In this document: positions 32,854-41,406 of the stretch, in pieces
How the letters are laid out: every line of letters starts with the position of its first letter
How positions within the stretch are numbered: the first letter of the stretch is position 1
Origin: Actinomycetes bacterium
Lineage (GTDB): Bacteria; Actinomycetota; Actinomycetes; Propionibacteriales; Propionibacteriaceae
Direction: 5' to 3'
Assembly (NCBI GenBank): GCA_023443125.1
Contig: JAEZVO010000021.1
Span: forward strand, 35,472 to 99,471
Length of the DNA: 64,000 nucleotides
Program-made: the position numbers and the translations under genes
The notes under the pieces: generated by a model
Told to the model about the DNA's origin: nothing
The model's database searches: none
What the model saw: the letters and a program-made list of their open reading frames with translations, nothing else

Positions 32854-33861
32854 GTGGCGATCTTTTTCCGCAAACGTAAGCCGACGCCGGACGCCCCGTC
32901 AAACAACTCCTCAAAGGGCGGTGCGGCCGTTCCACGTGGAACGGAGACTGACGCAGCTCAGCCGAGACGGGCGAAGCCCGAGGGAGAGCTGGACGAATAC
33001 GGAATGGAGCCTGAGTCAGAGTACGGCGACGAGCTTCACCCGGACGAGATAAACACCGGCAAGCTTCGGAAACCACAGACCCCGCGTGTGATCGTCGTGG
33101 CTAACCAGAAGGGCGGTGTGGGGAAGACCACAACGACGGTCAACGTCGCCATGGCGCTCGCGATGGGCGGGCTTAACGTGCTGGTGATCGACAACGACCC
33201 ACAGGGCAACGCGTCCACGGCTCTCGGTATCGAGCACCCACAGGGGACCCTAGGCACCTACGAGGTGCTGATCGAAGGCGACCCGATTATCGCTCACGCT
33301 CAGCAGACGCCCCACTCCCCCAACCTTCATGTGCTCCCCGCGACGATTGACCTCGCGGCTGCCGAGATGGAGCTCGCCACGGCGGCAGGACGGGAATCCC
33401 GAATGAGTAACGCCATCGACGACTACCTCGAAGCGAGCGGCGCGGATTACATCTTCATTGACTGCCCACCGTCTCTGGGACTGCTCACACTCAATGCCCT
33501 GGTTGCTGCCCAGGAAATCATGGTGCCGATCCAGACCGAGTACTACGCGCTCGAAGGCGTGACTGCTTTGATGAACACGATCAATCGGGTCAAGGGATCG
33601 CTCAACGATGACTTACGACTGTCGAACATCTTACTCACGATGTACGACCGTCGTACCAATCTTTCGAAGGATGTGGCAGCAGAGGTGCGGGCCCACTTCC
33701 CCGACGAGTTGCTCGACGTAGAGATCCCACGTTCCGTCCGCATCGCAGAAGCACCCAGCTTCGGTCAGACGGTGCTCACCTATCAGCCTCGCTCCGAGGG
33801 AGCCGTGGCCTATCACACGGCAGCGGAGCTCATCGCGAACCAAGTGGAAACGAAGGAGTAA
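32854..33861 (+). CDS. parA: Chromosome partitioning ATPase ParA (Soj)
   Basis: Deviant Walker ATPase that moves ParB-parS complexes. 335 aa. A hydrophilic N-terminal extension (residues 1-75) precedes the core with Walker A 'KGGVGKTT' at 86-93, 'VLVIDNDPQGNASTALGI', and 'YIFIDCPPSLGLLTLNALVA'. I chose the GTG at 32854 with GGAG 4 nt upstream; a longer frame from 32770 would run through parS site 1. The second parS site lies inside this extension and is translated as Val-Pro-Arg-Gly-Thr. A -10-like TAGACT sits at 32823-32828. Confidence 0.95.
   Translation: MAIFFRKRKPTPDAPSNNSSKGGAAVPRGTETDAAQPRRAKPEGELDEYGMEPESEYGDELHPDEINTGKLRKPQTPRVIVVANQKGGVGKTTTTVNVAMALAMGGLNVLVIDNDPQGNASTALGIEHPQGTLGTYEVLIEGDPIIAHAQQTPHSPNLHVLPATIDLAAAEMELATAAGRESRMSNAIDDYLEASGADYIFIDCPPSLGLLTLNALVAAQEIMVPIQTEYYALEGVTALMNTINRVKGSLNDDLRLSNILLTMYDRRTNLSKDVAAEVRAHFPDELLDVEIPRSVRIAEAPSFGQTVLTYQPRSEGAVAYHTAAELIANQVETKE
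32928..32943. promoter_or_regulatory. parS centromere site 2, inside parA
   Basis: Identical 16 bp palindrome to site 1, 153 bp away, but within the coding sequence of the ParA N-terminal extension. Two nearby parS copies help seed ParB spreading. Confidence 0.9.
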
Positions 33862-33864
33862 AAC

Positions 33865-34734
33865 GTGGCGACGACGAAGCCATCGCGCTTGGGGAAAGGC
33901 CTAGACGCGCTCATGACGAAGACGGACGACGACGATCGCGTCGCCTTCAAGGAGATTCCGCTCGGGAAGATTCAGCCGAACCCAAAGCAGCCGCGTAGGG
34001 ATTTCGACGAAGATGAGCTCGACGAGCTGGCAGAGTCGATCAAGGCGTTCGGCGTCTTGCAGCCCGTCGTGGTGAGGCCGCTCAAGGCCGGCACGTACGA
34101 ACTCATCATGGGGGAGCGGCGTCTGAGGGCTAGCGAACGCGCCGGCCAGGGGACCATCCCAGCCGTGATCCGCAAGACTGACGACGACTCGATGCTCCGG
34201 GACGCGCTCATCGAGAACGTGCACCGTGCAGACTTGAATCCCATCGAGGAAGCGCTCGCATATGAGCAGCTGCTCGAAGAGGTCGGATGCACAAAGGAAG
34301 AGCTTTCGACGAGAATTCACCGCTCTCGTCCACAGATTTCCAACACACTGCGCCTCTTGGGGCTCCCAACCTCGGTACAGACCAAGGTGGCTGCGGGAGT
34401 GCTCACGGCTGGCCATGCGAAGGCCCTGCTCGGGCTCGACAGCCCAGCAGCGATGGAAGCATTGGCTACGCGCATCATTGCAGAAGGGCTGTCCGTGCGA
34501 GCGACGGAGGAACTCGTCGTGCTCGACAAGCACACCGGGGAGCGCCGCGTAGTTGAGCGGACGCCGCGTTTGCCGTCGGATCAGGAGCGCAGCCTCTCGG
34601 CATCGCTCAGTGATCACTTCGACACGCGTGTGAAGGTGAACATCGGGCGTAATAAGGGCAAGATCACCATTGAGTTTGCGACGGGGGAGGACCTCGAGCG
34701 CATCATGGCGATTATTAATGGCAAAACGATATAG
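33865..34734 (+). CDS. parB: Chromosome partitioning protein ParB
   Basis: CTP-dependent DNA clamp that loads at parS. 289 aa. The N-terminal nuclease-like/CTPase domain has 'IQPNPKQPRRDFDEDELDEL' and the GERRLRAS box at 83-90. The helix-turn-helix 'LSTRIHRSRPQISNTLRLLG' reads parS, and a C-terminal dimerisation domain ends the protein. GTG start at 33865, 3 nt after the parA stop, with AAGGAG upstream. Confidence 0.97.
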   Translation: MATTKPSRLGKGLDALMTKTDDDDRVAFKEIPLGKIQPNPKQPRRDFDEDELDELAESIKAFGVLQPVVVRPLKAGTYELIMGERRLRASERAGQGTIPAVIRKTDDDSMLRDALIENVHRADLNPIEEALAYEQLLEEVGCTKEELSTRIHRSRPQISNTLRLLGLPTSVQTKVAAGVLTAGHAKALLGLDSPAAMEALATRIIAEGLSVRATEELVVLDKHTGERRVVERTPRLPSDQERSLSASLSDHFDTRVKVNIGRNKGKITIEFATGEDLERIMAIINGKTI

Positions 34735-34780
34735 CCATAAGATATTAAGACATTAAATAGATATAGAGGTATGTCGACAA

Positions 34781-35185
34781 ATGGATGATTTCGAGGAAGT
34801 CGAAGTAGACGCCGACGATCTACGCGAGGTGGACGTCGAAGACCTGCCCGCCATCCGCAACAGCCTGCGCGTGTACCAGGTGCTCGCCTGGGTGGTCGGC
34901 GTGCTGCTGGTCGTGCTCACCCTCATCGCGATGCCCATCAAATACCTCGCTCACGATGGTCGACTCGTCCAGTACGTCGGCGTCACCCACGGCTGGCTGT
35001 ACGCCGTTCTGCTCATCAGCGTCGTAAACCTCGGCATGAAGATCAAGTGGTCGTGGAAGTGGCTGCTTGGCATTGCGCTCGCCGGCACGGTGCCGTTCCT
35101 GAGCTTCGTCGCCGAGCGTAAGGCGACGCGCTACGTCAACGCACGCATCGCGGACATCGAAACCGGGGCAGCACCGCAGCAGTAG
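34781..35185 (+). CDS. DUF3817-type integral membrane protein
   Basis: 134 aa. A strongly acidic N-terminal 28 residues are followed by three hydrophobic segments ('VLAWVVGVLLVVLTLIAMPI', 'GWLYAVLLISVVNLGMKI', 'WLLGIALAGTVPFLSFV'). The 'VTHGWLYAVLL' stretch is characteristic of DUF3817 proteins, widespread in actinomycetes and of unknown function. The 46 bp before it are very AT-rich compared with the surroundings and probably hold its promoter. Confidence 0.75.
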   Translation: MDDFEEVEVDADDLREVDVEDLPAIRNSLRVYQVLAWVVGVLLVVLTLIAMPIKYLAHDGRLVQYVGVTHGWLYAVLLISVVNLGMKIKWSWKWLLGIALAGTVPFLSFVAERKATRYVNARIADIETGAAPQQ

Positions 35186-35211
35186 CACCCGCCGCGATGA
35201 GCGCGGGCACC

Positions 35212-35901
35212 CTACGCGGGCCTACGCTTCCGTGCCTTGGCCTGGCGCTCCTGTTGAGCAAACTGTCGGGCGAGAAAAATGCCGAAGGCAATGGAAGCGA
35301 CGGCAAACACCCACCACTGCAAGGCATATCCCTTGTGCATGGCTGTGCCCTTCTGGTCTGGCAGCTGCACCTGGGCTGCAGGGAGCCCCTGTTTCGCGGA
35401 GGCCTGCTCGTCGAGAGTGACGTAGCCCGAGATCAGCGGCCCAGGCCAGGTTTGCGCGAGGGCCTGCAGCCGAACGGCGCCGTTAGGACGTTCGGCAGCA
35501 CTGTCGCTGGCCAGGAACACACCCTGGATATCCTGCCGCCCCTCCGGCGGGGGAGCGGGCTGTTCCCCCTGCCCAACGCCTCCACGCACGACCGCCAGCA
35601 CACGGTCGTCGTCGAGCTGGAACGCGGTCACGACGCGGGCCTCCATCGTGCCGACCACCTGCTCCACCCCCGGCAGGTACGTACCCGACGCAGTGACCGT
35701 GCGCCCGTAGATATCGTCGATGGAGCCGTCCGCATGCACTGCGGGCGCAAGTTCGACGGGTGCCTGGGCCGCCCGGTCTGCAGCAATCTGTTCGACGGAC
35801 AACTGGAAGCGGTGCATTTGCCACAGCCCGAGGACGACCATCACGATGGCCACCACCACACTCACCGCGATGGCCGTCGCCTGCTTCGCGCGAAGGCTCA
35901 T
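35212..35901 (-). CDS. SURF1 family protein
   Basis: SURF1-type membrane protein linked to haem-copper oxidase (cytochrome aa3) assembly. 229 aa with two end helices: 'AIAVSVVVAIVMVVLGLWQM' followed by HRF at the N-terminus and 'GYALQWWVFAVASIAFGIFL' at the C-terminus. Both are family hallmarks, with an extracytoplasmic domain between. The basic tail is typical. ATG at 35901 overlaps the ddl stop by 4 nt. The presence of SURF1 implies respiratory oxidase in this organism. Confidence 0.87.
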   Translation of the reverse strand: MSLRAKQATAIAVSVVVAIVMVVLGLWQMHRFQLSVEQIAADRAAQAPVELAPAVHADGSIDDIYGRTVTASGTYLPGVEQVVGTMEARVVTAFQLDDDRVLAVVRGGVGQGEQPAPPPEGRQDIQGVFLASDSAAERPNGAVRLQALAQTWPGPLISGYVTLDEQASAKQGLPAAQVQLPDQKGTAMHKGYALQWWVFAVASIAFGIFLARQFAQQERQAKARKRRPA

Positions 35902-36827
35902 CTAGCTTGCTCCACGAGCGCGCAGAACACGTCGCCAATGGAGCGCCCCGCAGCCTCAAAGGCGAGGGGGGCCAGTGACGTCTCCGTCATTCCAGGGGCG
36001 ACGTTACCCTCGATGAATACGGGTTCCCCGTCTGGGCGCACGATCATGTCCATGCGCGACAGCTGCTCGAGCCCGAGTGCCTGGTGCGCCACGACGGCCG
36101 CCTCGGCTACCCGGGCGGCCACGTCGTCAGGGAACTCCGGCGGAGTAACGAAGCGCGTCTGCCCCGCGGTGTACCTAGCCTCGTAGTCGTACATGCCCGA
36201 TGCCGGGTGCACCTCGACGATGGGCAACGCGACGGGGCCATCGCCCTCGTCGACGATGGTGACGGCCACCTCGGTACCCTCAACGAATTCTTCGATGACT
36301 ACGGTGTTTCCATACGCGAAGGCGCTGACGAGCGCGGTGGGAAGCTCGTCGAGCGAATGCACCATCGCAACCCCCAGGGCGGAGCCGGACGCGGAGGGCT
36401 TCACCACGAGGGGGAAACCCAGCCGCGCAGTCAGCGAATCCATGATGCGTTCAGCGCCGAGCTCTTTGAAGACGTCTTGTGGAAGCGCTACCTGTTTGGG
36501 CGTCGCGACGCCCGCGGCGGCCACGAGCGGAGTGGCGATAGCTTTGTCGAATGTTCGACGAGCGGCACGACCGTTCGAGCCAACGAAGCGCACTCCGAGC
36601 GTTTCGAACACCTCGCGCAGCGCCCCGTCCTCGCCCAGGCCGCCGTGCAGCATCGGCACGACGACGGCGTCGGGGTGCTCGTCGAGGAGGGGCAGCAGAT
36701 GGGCATCGACGTCGGCCTGTACCACGTGGTGTCCGGCAGCCCTCAACTGTGCGGAGACGCGTCGCCCTGAACGCAAAGAGATGTCGCGCTCGTGGGAGAG
36801 CCCCCCGGCAATGACGATGACGCTCAT
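35898..36827 (-). CDS. ddl: D-alanine--D-alanine ligase
   Basis: ATP-grasp ligase making the D-Ala-D-Ala dipeptide for peptidoglycan. 309 aa. 'VVPMLHGGLGEDGALREVFE' is the substrate-binding HGxxGEDG motif. The ATP-grasp core includes 'GFPLVVKPSASGSALGVAMV', 'VVIEEFVEGTEVAVTIV' and 'FIEGNVAPGMTETSLAPL'. Usual family wording is EVNTxPGMT; here it reads EGNVAPGMT. ATG at 36827 with AAGGAG upstream; the open frame extends further 5' but without support. First of two genes with SURF1. Confidence 0.92.
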   Translation of the reverse strand: MSVIVIAGGLSHERDISLRSGRRVSAQLRAAGHHVVQADVDAHLLPLLDEHPDAVVVPMLHGGLGEDGALREVFETLGVRFVGSNGRAARRTFDKAIATPLVAAAGVATPKQVALPQDVFKELGAERIMDSLTARLGFPLVVKPSASGSALGVAMVHSLDELPTALVSAFAYGNTVVIEEFVEGTEVAVTIVDEGDGPVALPIVEVHPASGMYDYEARYTAGQTRFVTPPEFPDDVAARVAEAAVVAHQALGLEQLSRMDMIVRPDGEPVFIEGNVAPGMTETSLAPLAFEAAGRSIGDVFCALVEQAR

Positions 36828-36841
36828 AGCAACACTCCTTG

Positions 36842-38143
36842 TCAGCTCAGATCTGGCATGGGTCCGGGGCCGTTGAATCGGTGGGGATAGGTGGTCGTCG
36901 TGCCGAACACCTGCTGCATATCCACCTCGCTGCGGATCACCTTCCCAAGCCGACGTACCCCCTCGCGGATGCGTTCTGCCGTGGGGAAGCAGTACGACAA
37001 CCGGATGTTGTTGGTGCCCTGGCCGTCGACGTAGAACGCGGCGCCGGGAACGTACGCGACGCGCGCGTTCACGCCTCGCGGCAGCATGGCCTGCGCGTCG
37101 ATGCCGTCGGGCAGAGTGAGCCACACGAAGAAGCCGCCCTTCGGCTGCGTCCACGTGACGCCATCCGGCATCTGTCGGGCGAGCTCTTCCAGCATCGCGT
37201 CGCGGCGTCCGCGGTACATGTCGCGGTAGGACACGATCTGCTGCTGCCAAGGGTAGTGCGCGAGGTAGTCGGCGATGGCGAACTGCGAGAACACCGGCGG
37301 GCATAGCGTCGCCGATTCCTGCGCCAGGGTGAGCTTCTCGCGCACGGCATGCGGGGCGAGCACCCAGCCCACCCGAAATCCGGGGGCGAAGATCTTCGAA
37401 AACGAGCCGAGGTAGATCACCTCGGGATCCATGGACCGCATCGCTGGCAGTGGCTCTGATTCCAGTGTGAGCAGGCCATACGGGTTATCTTCGACGACCA
37501 TCACTTGCTCGGCGCTGCACACGTCGAGGATCTCCCGACGACGCTCAACCGGCTGCAGCAACCCCGAAGGGTTGTTGAAGTTTGGAATGGTGTAGAGGAA
37601 CTTCACGTTCTTCCTCGCGCTGCGAACGCGGCGGATCGTCTCGCGCAGCGCGGCCGCGTCGATGCCGTCACCGTCGGACGGTACGTGCACCACCTCGGCC
37701 TGGTACGAGTGGAAGGTACCGAGGGCGCCGACATAGCTCGGCGACTCGGCGAGAATCACGTCGCCCGGGTCGCAGAACACGCGCGTCACGAGGTCGAGGC
37801 CCTGTTGGGAACCCGCCGTGACGACGACGTCGTCGGGGTGCGCTTCGATGGATTCGAGCGCCATGACGTCGCAAATGCGCTCGCGAATCTCGGGCTCACC
37901 TTGGCCGGAACCGTACTGCATCACCTGCGCGCCGCGCTCGCGGATCAGGCGAGCGACGTTGTCAGCGATGGCGTCGAGGCCCAGATCTTTGATGTTCGGC
38001 ATGCCACCGGCCAGCGAGACGATCTCCGGGCGATTCGCGACGGCGAACAGCGCCCGCACGGCAGACACCCGCATCCCTTGCGTGCGCACGGCGTAGTTGT
38101 CGACGAACCTGTCGAGCCGAGTGTCATGCCTGGGGGTGCTCAC
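36842..38143 (-). CDS. PLP-dependent aminotransferase, class I (LysN/2-aminoadipate type)
   Basis: 433 aa fold-type I aminotransferase of the group related to 2-aminoadipate transaminase and to the aminotransferase half of MocR regulators, but without a GntR domain. 'VVTAGSQQGLDLVTRVFCDP' binds cofactor phosphate, 'TIPNFNNPSGLLQPVERRRE' is family typical, 'VVEDNPYG' carries the ring-contacting Asp, and 'IYLGSFSKIFAPGFRVGW' holds the Schiff-base Lys. GTG start at 38143. It lies 14 bp upstream of ddl, so an operon with cell wall synthesis is likely. Substrate unknown. Confidence 0.87.
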   Translation of the reverse strand: MSTPRHDTRLDRFVDNYAVRTQGMRVSAVRALFAVANRPEIVSLAGGMPNIKDLGLDAIADNVARLIRERGAQVMQYGSGQGEPEIRERICDVMALESIEAHPDDVVVTAGSQQGLDLVTRVFCDPGDVILAESPSYVGALGTFHSYQAEVVHVPSDGDGIDAAALRETIRRVRSARKNVKFLYTIPNFNNPSGLLQPVERRREILDVCSAEQVMVVEDNPYGLLTLESEPLPAMRSMDPEVIYLGSFSKIFAPGFRVGWVLAPHAVREKLTLAQESATLCPPVFSQFAIADYLAHYPWQQQIVSYRDMYRGRRDAMLEELARQMPDGVTWTQPKGGFFVWLTLPDGIDAQAMLPRGVNARVAYVPGAAFYVDGQGTNNIRLSYCFPTAERIREGVRRLGKVIRSEVDMQQVFGTTTTYPHRFNGPGPMPDLS

Positions 38144-38207
38144 CTCGAGCAGTCTACGCCGTGCAGCACCGGGCTGGGTTGGAATGCCCAGCTATTCCAC
38201 ACAGTGG

Positions 38208-38822
38208 TCAGCGAGGAACCTTCGCCAGCAATGCCTGCAGTGTTTCGGGCTTCAACTCAGTGGTTGCGACGATGAGCTGTCCCGTCGTCGGCGACCCCTC
38301 AGCGTTCACCAGGCGCCCGCAGGCGGCGAACGTGGTGTCCGTCGAGCGTCCGCACATCTCCGCCGCACCCGCGCCGCCGGATTCGTGGGACGACGTGGAC
38401 GCGCCGCCGCCCATCCCTTGCAAGTCGGTGACGCCGGCGTCGGTCATGAACTTCTCGACATCATCGACGGGCCTGGTGAGCACGACGATGAACTGGCTCG
38501 AGCCGTCGGTGTACTCACCGCGCAGAATCTGTTGCGACGTGCCCGGTGCCATCGACGGCTGGCCCGCCTTTGACAGCGTGTAGCCCTCCAGCTGTTGGGG
38601 CAACTGCAACGCAGCTGGCGGGGTGGCGCTGGGCGTCGGCTGGCCGGACGTGCCGAGGTCGCGGCCGAGCAAGTAGGAGCCGCCGATGAGCGCCACCGCC
38701 ACCAGCACGGCGGCGATGGTGAACAGGGTCGGAATCGGAGGCTTCGGCTGCTTGGCCTTGCGCTCCGGTTGCTCGCCCTCAATGGCCTGCTCGTCGGCCC
38801 CTGGCGTCTTGTCGTCAGCCAC
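38208..38822 (-). CDS. Membrane-anchored hypothetical protein
   Basis: Unrecognised 204 aa protein. About 35 charged residues, one transmembrane helix ('TLFTIAAVLVAVALIGGSYL'), a Pro/Thr linker, then an extracytoplasmic domain of about 130 residues with two cysteines ('AAEMCGRSTDTTFAACGRLV') that could form a disulfide. The GTG at 38822 is chosen because it sits just behind the thioredoxin stop; a longer frame would overlap trxA. Linkage to thioredoxin genes fits a redox-active or disulfide-bearing envelope protein, but this is inference. Confidence 0.62.
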   Translation of the reverse strand: MADDKTPGADEQAIEGEQPERKAKQPKPPIPTLFTIAAVLVAVALIGGSYLLGRDLGTSGQPTPSATPPAALQLPQQLEGYTLSKAGQPSMAPGTSQQILRGEYTDGSSQFIVVLTRPVDDVEKFMTDAGVTDLQGMGGGASTSSHESGGAGAAEMCGRSTDTTFAACGRLVNAEGSPTTGQLIVATTELKPETLQALLAKVPR

Positions 38823-38823
38823 G

Positions 38824-39141
38824 TCAGCGCAGCTCGTCGATGACCTTCTGCAGCGCCTTCTTCGTCTTGCCGCCCGTGAGCGACTTCTCGACGCTGCCAC
38901 CCTGGAAGAACTGGAGCGTGGGCAGGCTCATCACGCCCTGCTGGGCGGCGAGGCCGGGCTCCGCGTTGGTATCGACCTTGACGAATTTCACATCGGCGTA
39001 CTCCCCGTCGAGCTCTTCGAGGATGGGTGCGATCTGCTTGCAGGGGGCGCACCAGTCGGCCCAGTAGTCAACGACGACGAGCCCTTCGTGGTTGAGCACC
39101 TCGTCGGCGAATGTGGTCTCAGTAACGGCAGCGATAGCCAT
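38824..39141 (-). CDS. trxA: Thioredoxin
   Basis: Cytoplasmic disulfide reductase of 105 aa with the active-site WCAPCK at residues 30-35 (usual WCGPCK; the Ala variant is common in actinomycetes). 'VKVDTNAEPGLAAQQGVMSL' and 'PTLQFFQGG' complete the fold, including the cis-Pro. ATG at 39141 with GGAGA upstream. It lies 21 bp downstream of trxB, forming a reductase-substrate operon. Confidence 0.95.
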   Translation of the reverse strand: MAIAAVTETTFADEVLNHEGLVVVDYWADWCAPCKQIAPILEELDGEYADVKFVKVDTNAEPGLAAQQGVMSLPTLQFFQGGSVEKSLTGGKTKKALQKVIDELR

Positions 39142-39162
39142 GCGTGTCTCCAATCAGTCGAG

Positions 39163-40098
39163 TCAGTTGCCCAAGGAAGCGAGGAATTTTTCGGCGTCGA
39201 GCGCGGCCTTGCAACCACTGCCCGCTGCCGTGATGGCCTGGCGGTAGCGGTGGTCGACGAGGTCGCCACACGCGAACACGCCAGGAACGTTGGTGATGGA
39301 GGTGGCGCCGTCGACGAGCACGTAGCCCTCGGCGTCTAGCTCCACCTGGCCCCGCACGAGCGCGGAGCGCGGGTCGTGCCCAATAGCGACGAATACGCCG
39401 CTCACTTCGAGTTCGCGTGTCTCGCCCGTCACTGTGTCGGTGAGAATGAGCGCCTCAACGGAATGCTCACCCTTGATGCCGGTGACCTGCGAGTTCCAAG
39501 CGAACTCGATCTTCGGGTCGTTCATCGCGCGCTCGGCCATGATGTGCGACGCTCGCAGCTCGTCGCGACGGTGCACCACCGTAACCTTCGACCCGAAGCG
39601 CGAGAGGAACGTGGCTTCTTCCATTGCGGAGTCGCCGCCGCCGATCACGGCGATGGGCTTGTCGCGGAAGAAGGCGCCGTCGCAGGTGGCGCACCAGCTT
39701 ACGCCACGTCCGGAGAGGCGGTCTTCGTCGGGGAGTCCGAGGCGACGGTAGCCAGATCCCATCGCGAGAATCACCGAGCGCGCACGGTACTCGGTGCCGT
39801 CGGAATCCTTCACCACCTTCACGTCGCCGGTGAGCTCGACGGCCTCGACGTCGTCGGTGATGATCTCGGCACCGAAGCGCTCGGCCTGGGCGCGCATCTG
39901 CAGCATGAGGTCGGGACCCTGGATGCCCTCTGGGAAGCCGGGGAAGTTCTCCACGTCGGTGGTGTTCATGAGCGCGCCGCCGGAATCCAGCGCGCCCTCG
40001 AACACCAGCGGTTCGAGGTTGGCGCGGGCAGCGTAGACCGCTGCGGTGTACCCGGCCGGGCCGGAACCGATGATGATGATCTCGCGAACGTCGGACAT
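39163..40098 (-). CDS. trxB: Thioredoxin reductase
   Basis: NADPH-dependent flavoenzyme that reduces thioredoxin. 311 aa, low-molecular-weight type. FAD-binding 'IIIGSGPAGYTAAVYAARAN' at residues 8-27, the redox pair CATC at 136-139, NADPH-binding 'VIGGGDSAMEEATFL', and the C-terminal 'GVFACGDLVDHRYRQAITAA'. ATG at 40098 with AAGGAG upstream. Confidence 0.97.
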   Translation of the reverse strand: MSDVREIIIIGSGPAGYTAAVYAARANLEPLVFEGALDSGGALMNTTDVENFPGFPEGIQGPDLMLQMRAQAERFGAEIITDDVEAVELTGDVKVVKDSDGTEYRARSVILAMGSGYRRLGLPDEDRLSGRGVSWCATCDGAFFRDKPIAVIGGGDSAMEEATFLSRFGSKVTVVHRRDELRASHIMAERAMNDPKIEFAWNSQVTGIKGEHSVEALILTDTVTGETRELEVSGVFVAIGHDPRSALVRGQVELDAEGYVLVDGATSITNVPGVFACGDLVDHRYRQAITAAGSGCKAALDAEKFLASLGN

Positions 40099-40198
40099 GC
40101 ATCTCCTTGCGGCAAATCGTGCTAGCTCCACCATCCTAGACGCTTGCCAATAGGTTCCACGTCTCCAGTGCTCCACACCGTCGGTAGGCTGTAATGCT

Positions 40199-40537
40199 AT
40201 GAGCGAAATTGGCCGCGACGATATCGAGGCGGCACTGGAGGTCCGCAAGGAACGCGGTGCCGAGATCGAGCCCGCGCTGGTGGACGCCATGGCGCACAAA
40301 GTGGAGGCGACGGTGCGCAGGCGGTTCGAAGCCGAGGTTGCCGAGCGTCGACGTAGCGAGCTGGCCGAGCAGTCGGGCAGAGGAGGGCGCATCGCCGTCG
40401 CGGTGGTGTCGCTCGTCATGGCCGTGCCGCTCACGGCCATTGCCCTGGAAGCCGGCCCCCTCGCGCTCGTCGTCGTGTGGACGGGCATCGCACTGGTCAA
40501 CATGGCGATGGCGATGCGACGCCCGCCGAAGAAGTAG
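40199..40537 (+). CDS. Small hypothetical membrane protein
   Basis: 112 aa. The first 65 residues are highly charged and helical ('MAHKVEATVRRRFEAEVAER'), likely a coiled coil. Two transmembrane helices follow ('IAVAVVSLVMAVPLTAIAL' and 'ALVVVWTGIALVNMAMAM'). No family recognised. It is divergent from trxB and converges with the TRIC channel gene. ATG at 40199. Confidence 0.65.
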   Translation: MSEIGRDDIEAALEVRKERGAEIEPALVDAMAHKVEATVRRRFEAEVAERRRSELAEQSGRGGRIAVAVVSLVMAVPLTAIALEAGPLALVVVWTGIALVNMAMAMRRPPKK

Positions 40538-40573
40538 GGATCGATCTTGGCGCTCAGCCAAAGCCAGTAGCCA

Positions 40574-41290
40574 TCAAAGCTCCGACGGCGTGGCTGGCGA
40601 CGTGGGTTTCTCGGGCGGGCGACCGGTGGCGCGGTCGCGTAGATTGCGCAGGGCTTGTCGGATGGCGCGGCGGTTGTCGAAGTAGCTTTCGTCGTAGTGG
40701 AATATGGGCAGGTTGATCCGGAAGCGGATCGCCAGAACGCGCAGTACGAATCCGACGGCCAATGTGATACCGATGGCCAAGCTCGTCGATACTCCAGCGG
40801 TCAAGAGCCCGACGTAGCCGAGCCCACAGACGGCCGAGATCGAGCCGTAGAGCTCCTGCTGGAAGACGAGGGGGATGCGGTCGCAGAGCAGGTCGCGCAT
40901 GATGCCGCCGGAGACGCCGGTGAGCACCGCGGCCATGACCGCGATGACGACGCCGAGGCCCATGCCGAGCGCAGCTTGTGCGCCGAGGATGGAGAACACG
41001 ACTAGCCCGAGGGCGTCGAGCAACAGAAACCACTGTCGGAAGTACTTCATGAGGTGGGAGATCGACATTGCCACGACCGATGCTCCGACGACCAGAAGCA
41101 CGTAGAGCGGCTCCCGGATCCAGATGAGGGGGTGGTTGTCGAGCAACACGTCGCGGATGGTGCCACCGCCGAGCGCCGTCACGAATCCCACCATGACCAC
41201 GCCGAACAGATCCATGCGGGCCTTGCCCGCCGCGAGTGCGCCGGTCATGGCTTCCGCGGTGATGCCGACGATCCACAACCAAGTGAGCAT
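40574..41290 (-). CDS. TRIC family cation channel (UPF0126/YicG)
   Basis: Bacterial trimeric intracellular cation channel homologue, a trimeric K+/Na+ channel. 238 aa with two repeats of three helices. The repeat motifs 'FVTALGGGTIRDVLL' and 'VLTGVSGGIMRDLLCDRIPL' are diagnostic (the GGG and RD residues line the pore hinge). The C-terminal tail of about 40 residues is hydrophilic. ATG at 41290 with AGGGAG upstream. Confidence 0.92.
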   Translation of the reverse strand: MLTWLWIVGITAEAMTGALAAGKARMDLFGVVMVGFVTALGGGTIRDVLLDNHPLIWIREPLYVLLVVGASVVAMSISHLMKYFRQWFLLLDALGLVVFSILGAQAALGMGLGVVIAVMAAVLTGVSGGIMRDLLCDRIPLVFQQELYGSISAVCGLGYVGLLTAGVSTSLAIGITLAVGFVLRVLAIRFRINLPIFHYDESYFDNRRAIRQALRNLRDRATGRPPEKPTSPATPSEL

Positions 41291-41406
41291 GCCGTCTCCC
41301 TTTCAGAGCTGGACTCTAAGGTAGCCGGTGCTCCGGGATGGCTGGCGTCACGCGACCGGCGGGGCGGTCGCCGCTGCTGTGAACTCCGGTGGCTCCCCTC
41401 GTCACG

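Noticed and set aside
36828..37304. 5' extension of the ddl frame
   Set aside because: It would overlap the aminotransferase gene on the same strand, and the homology and ribosome site begin at 36827.
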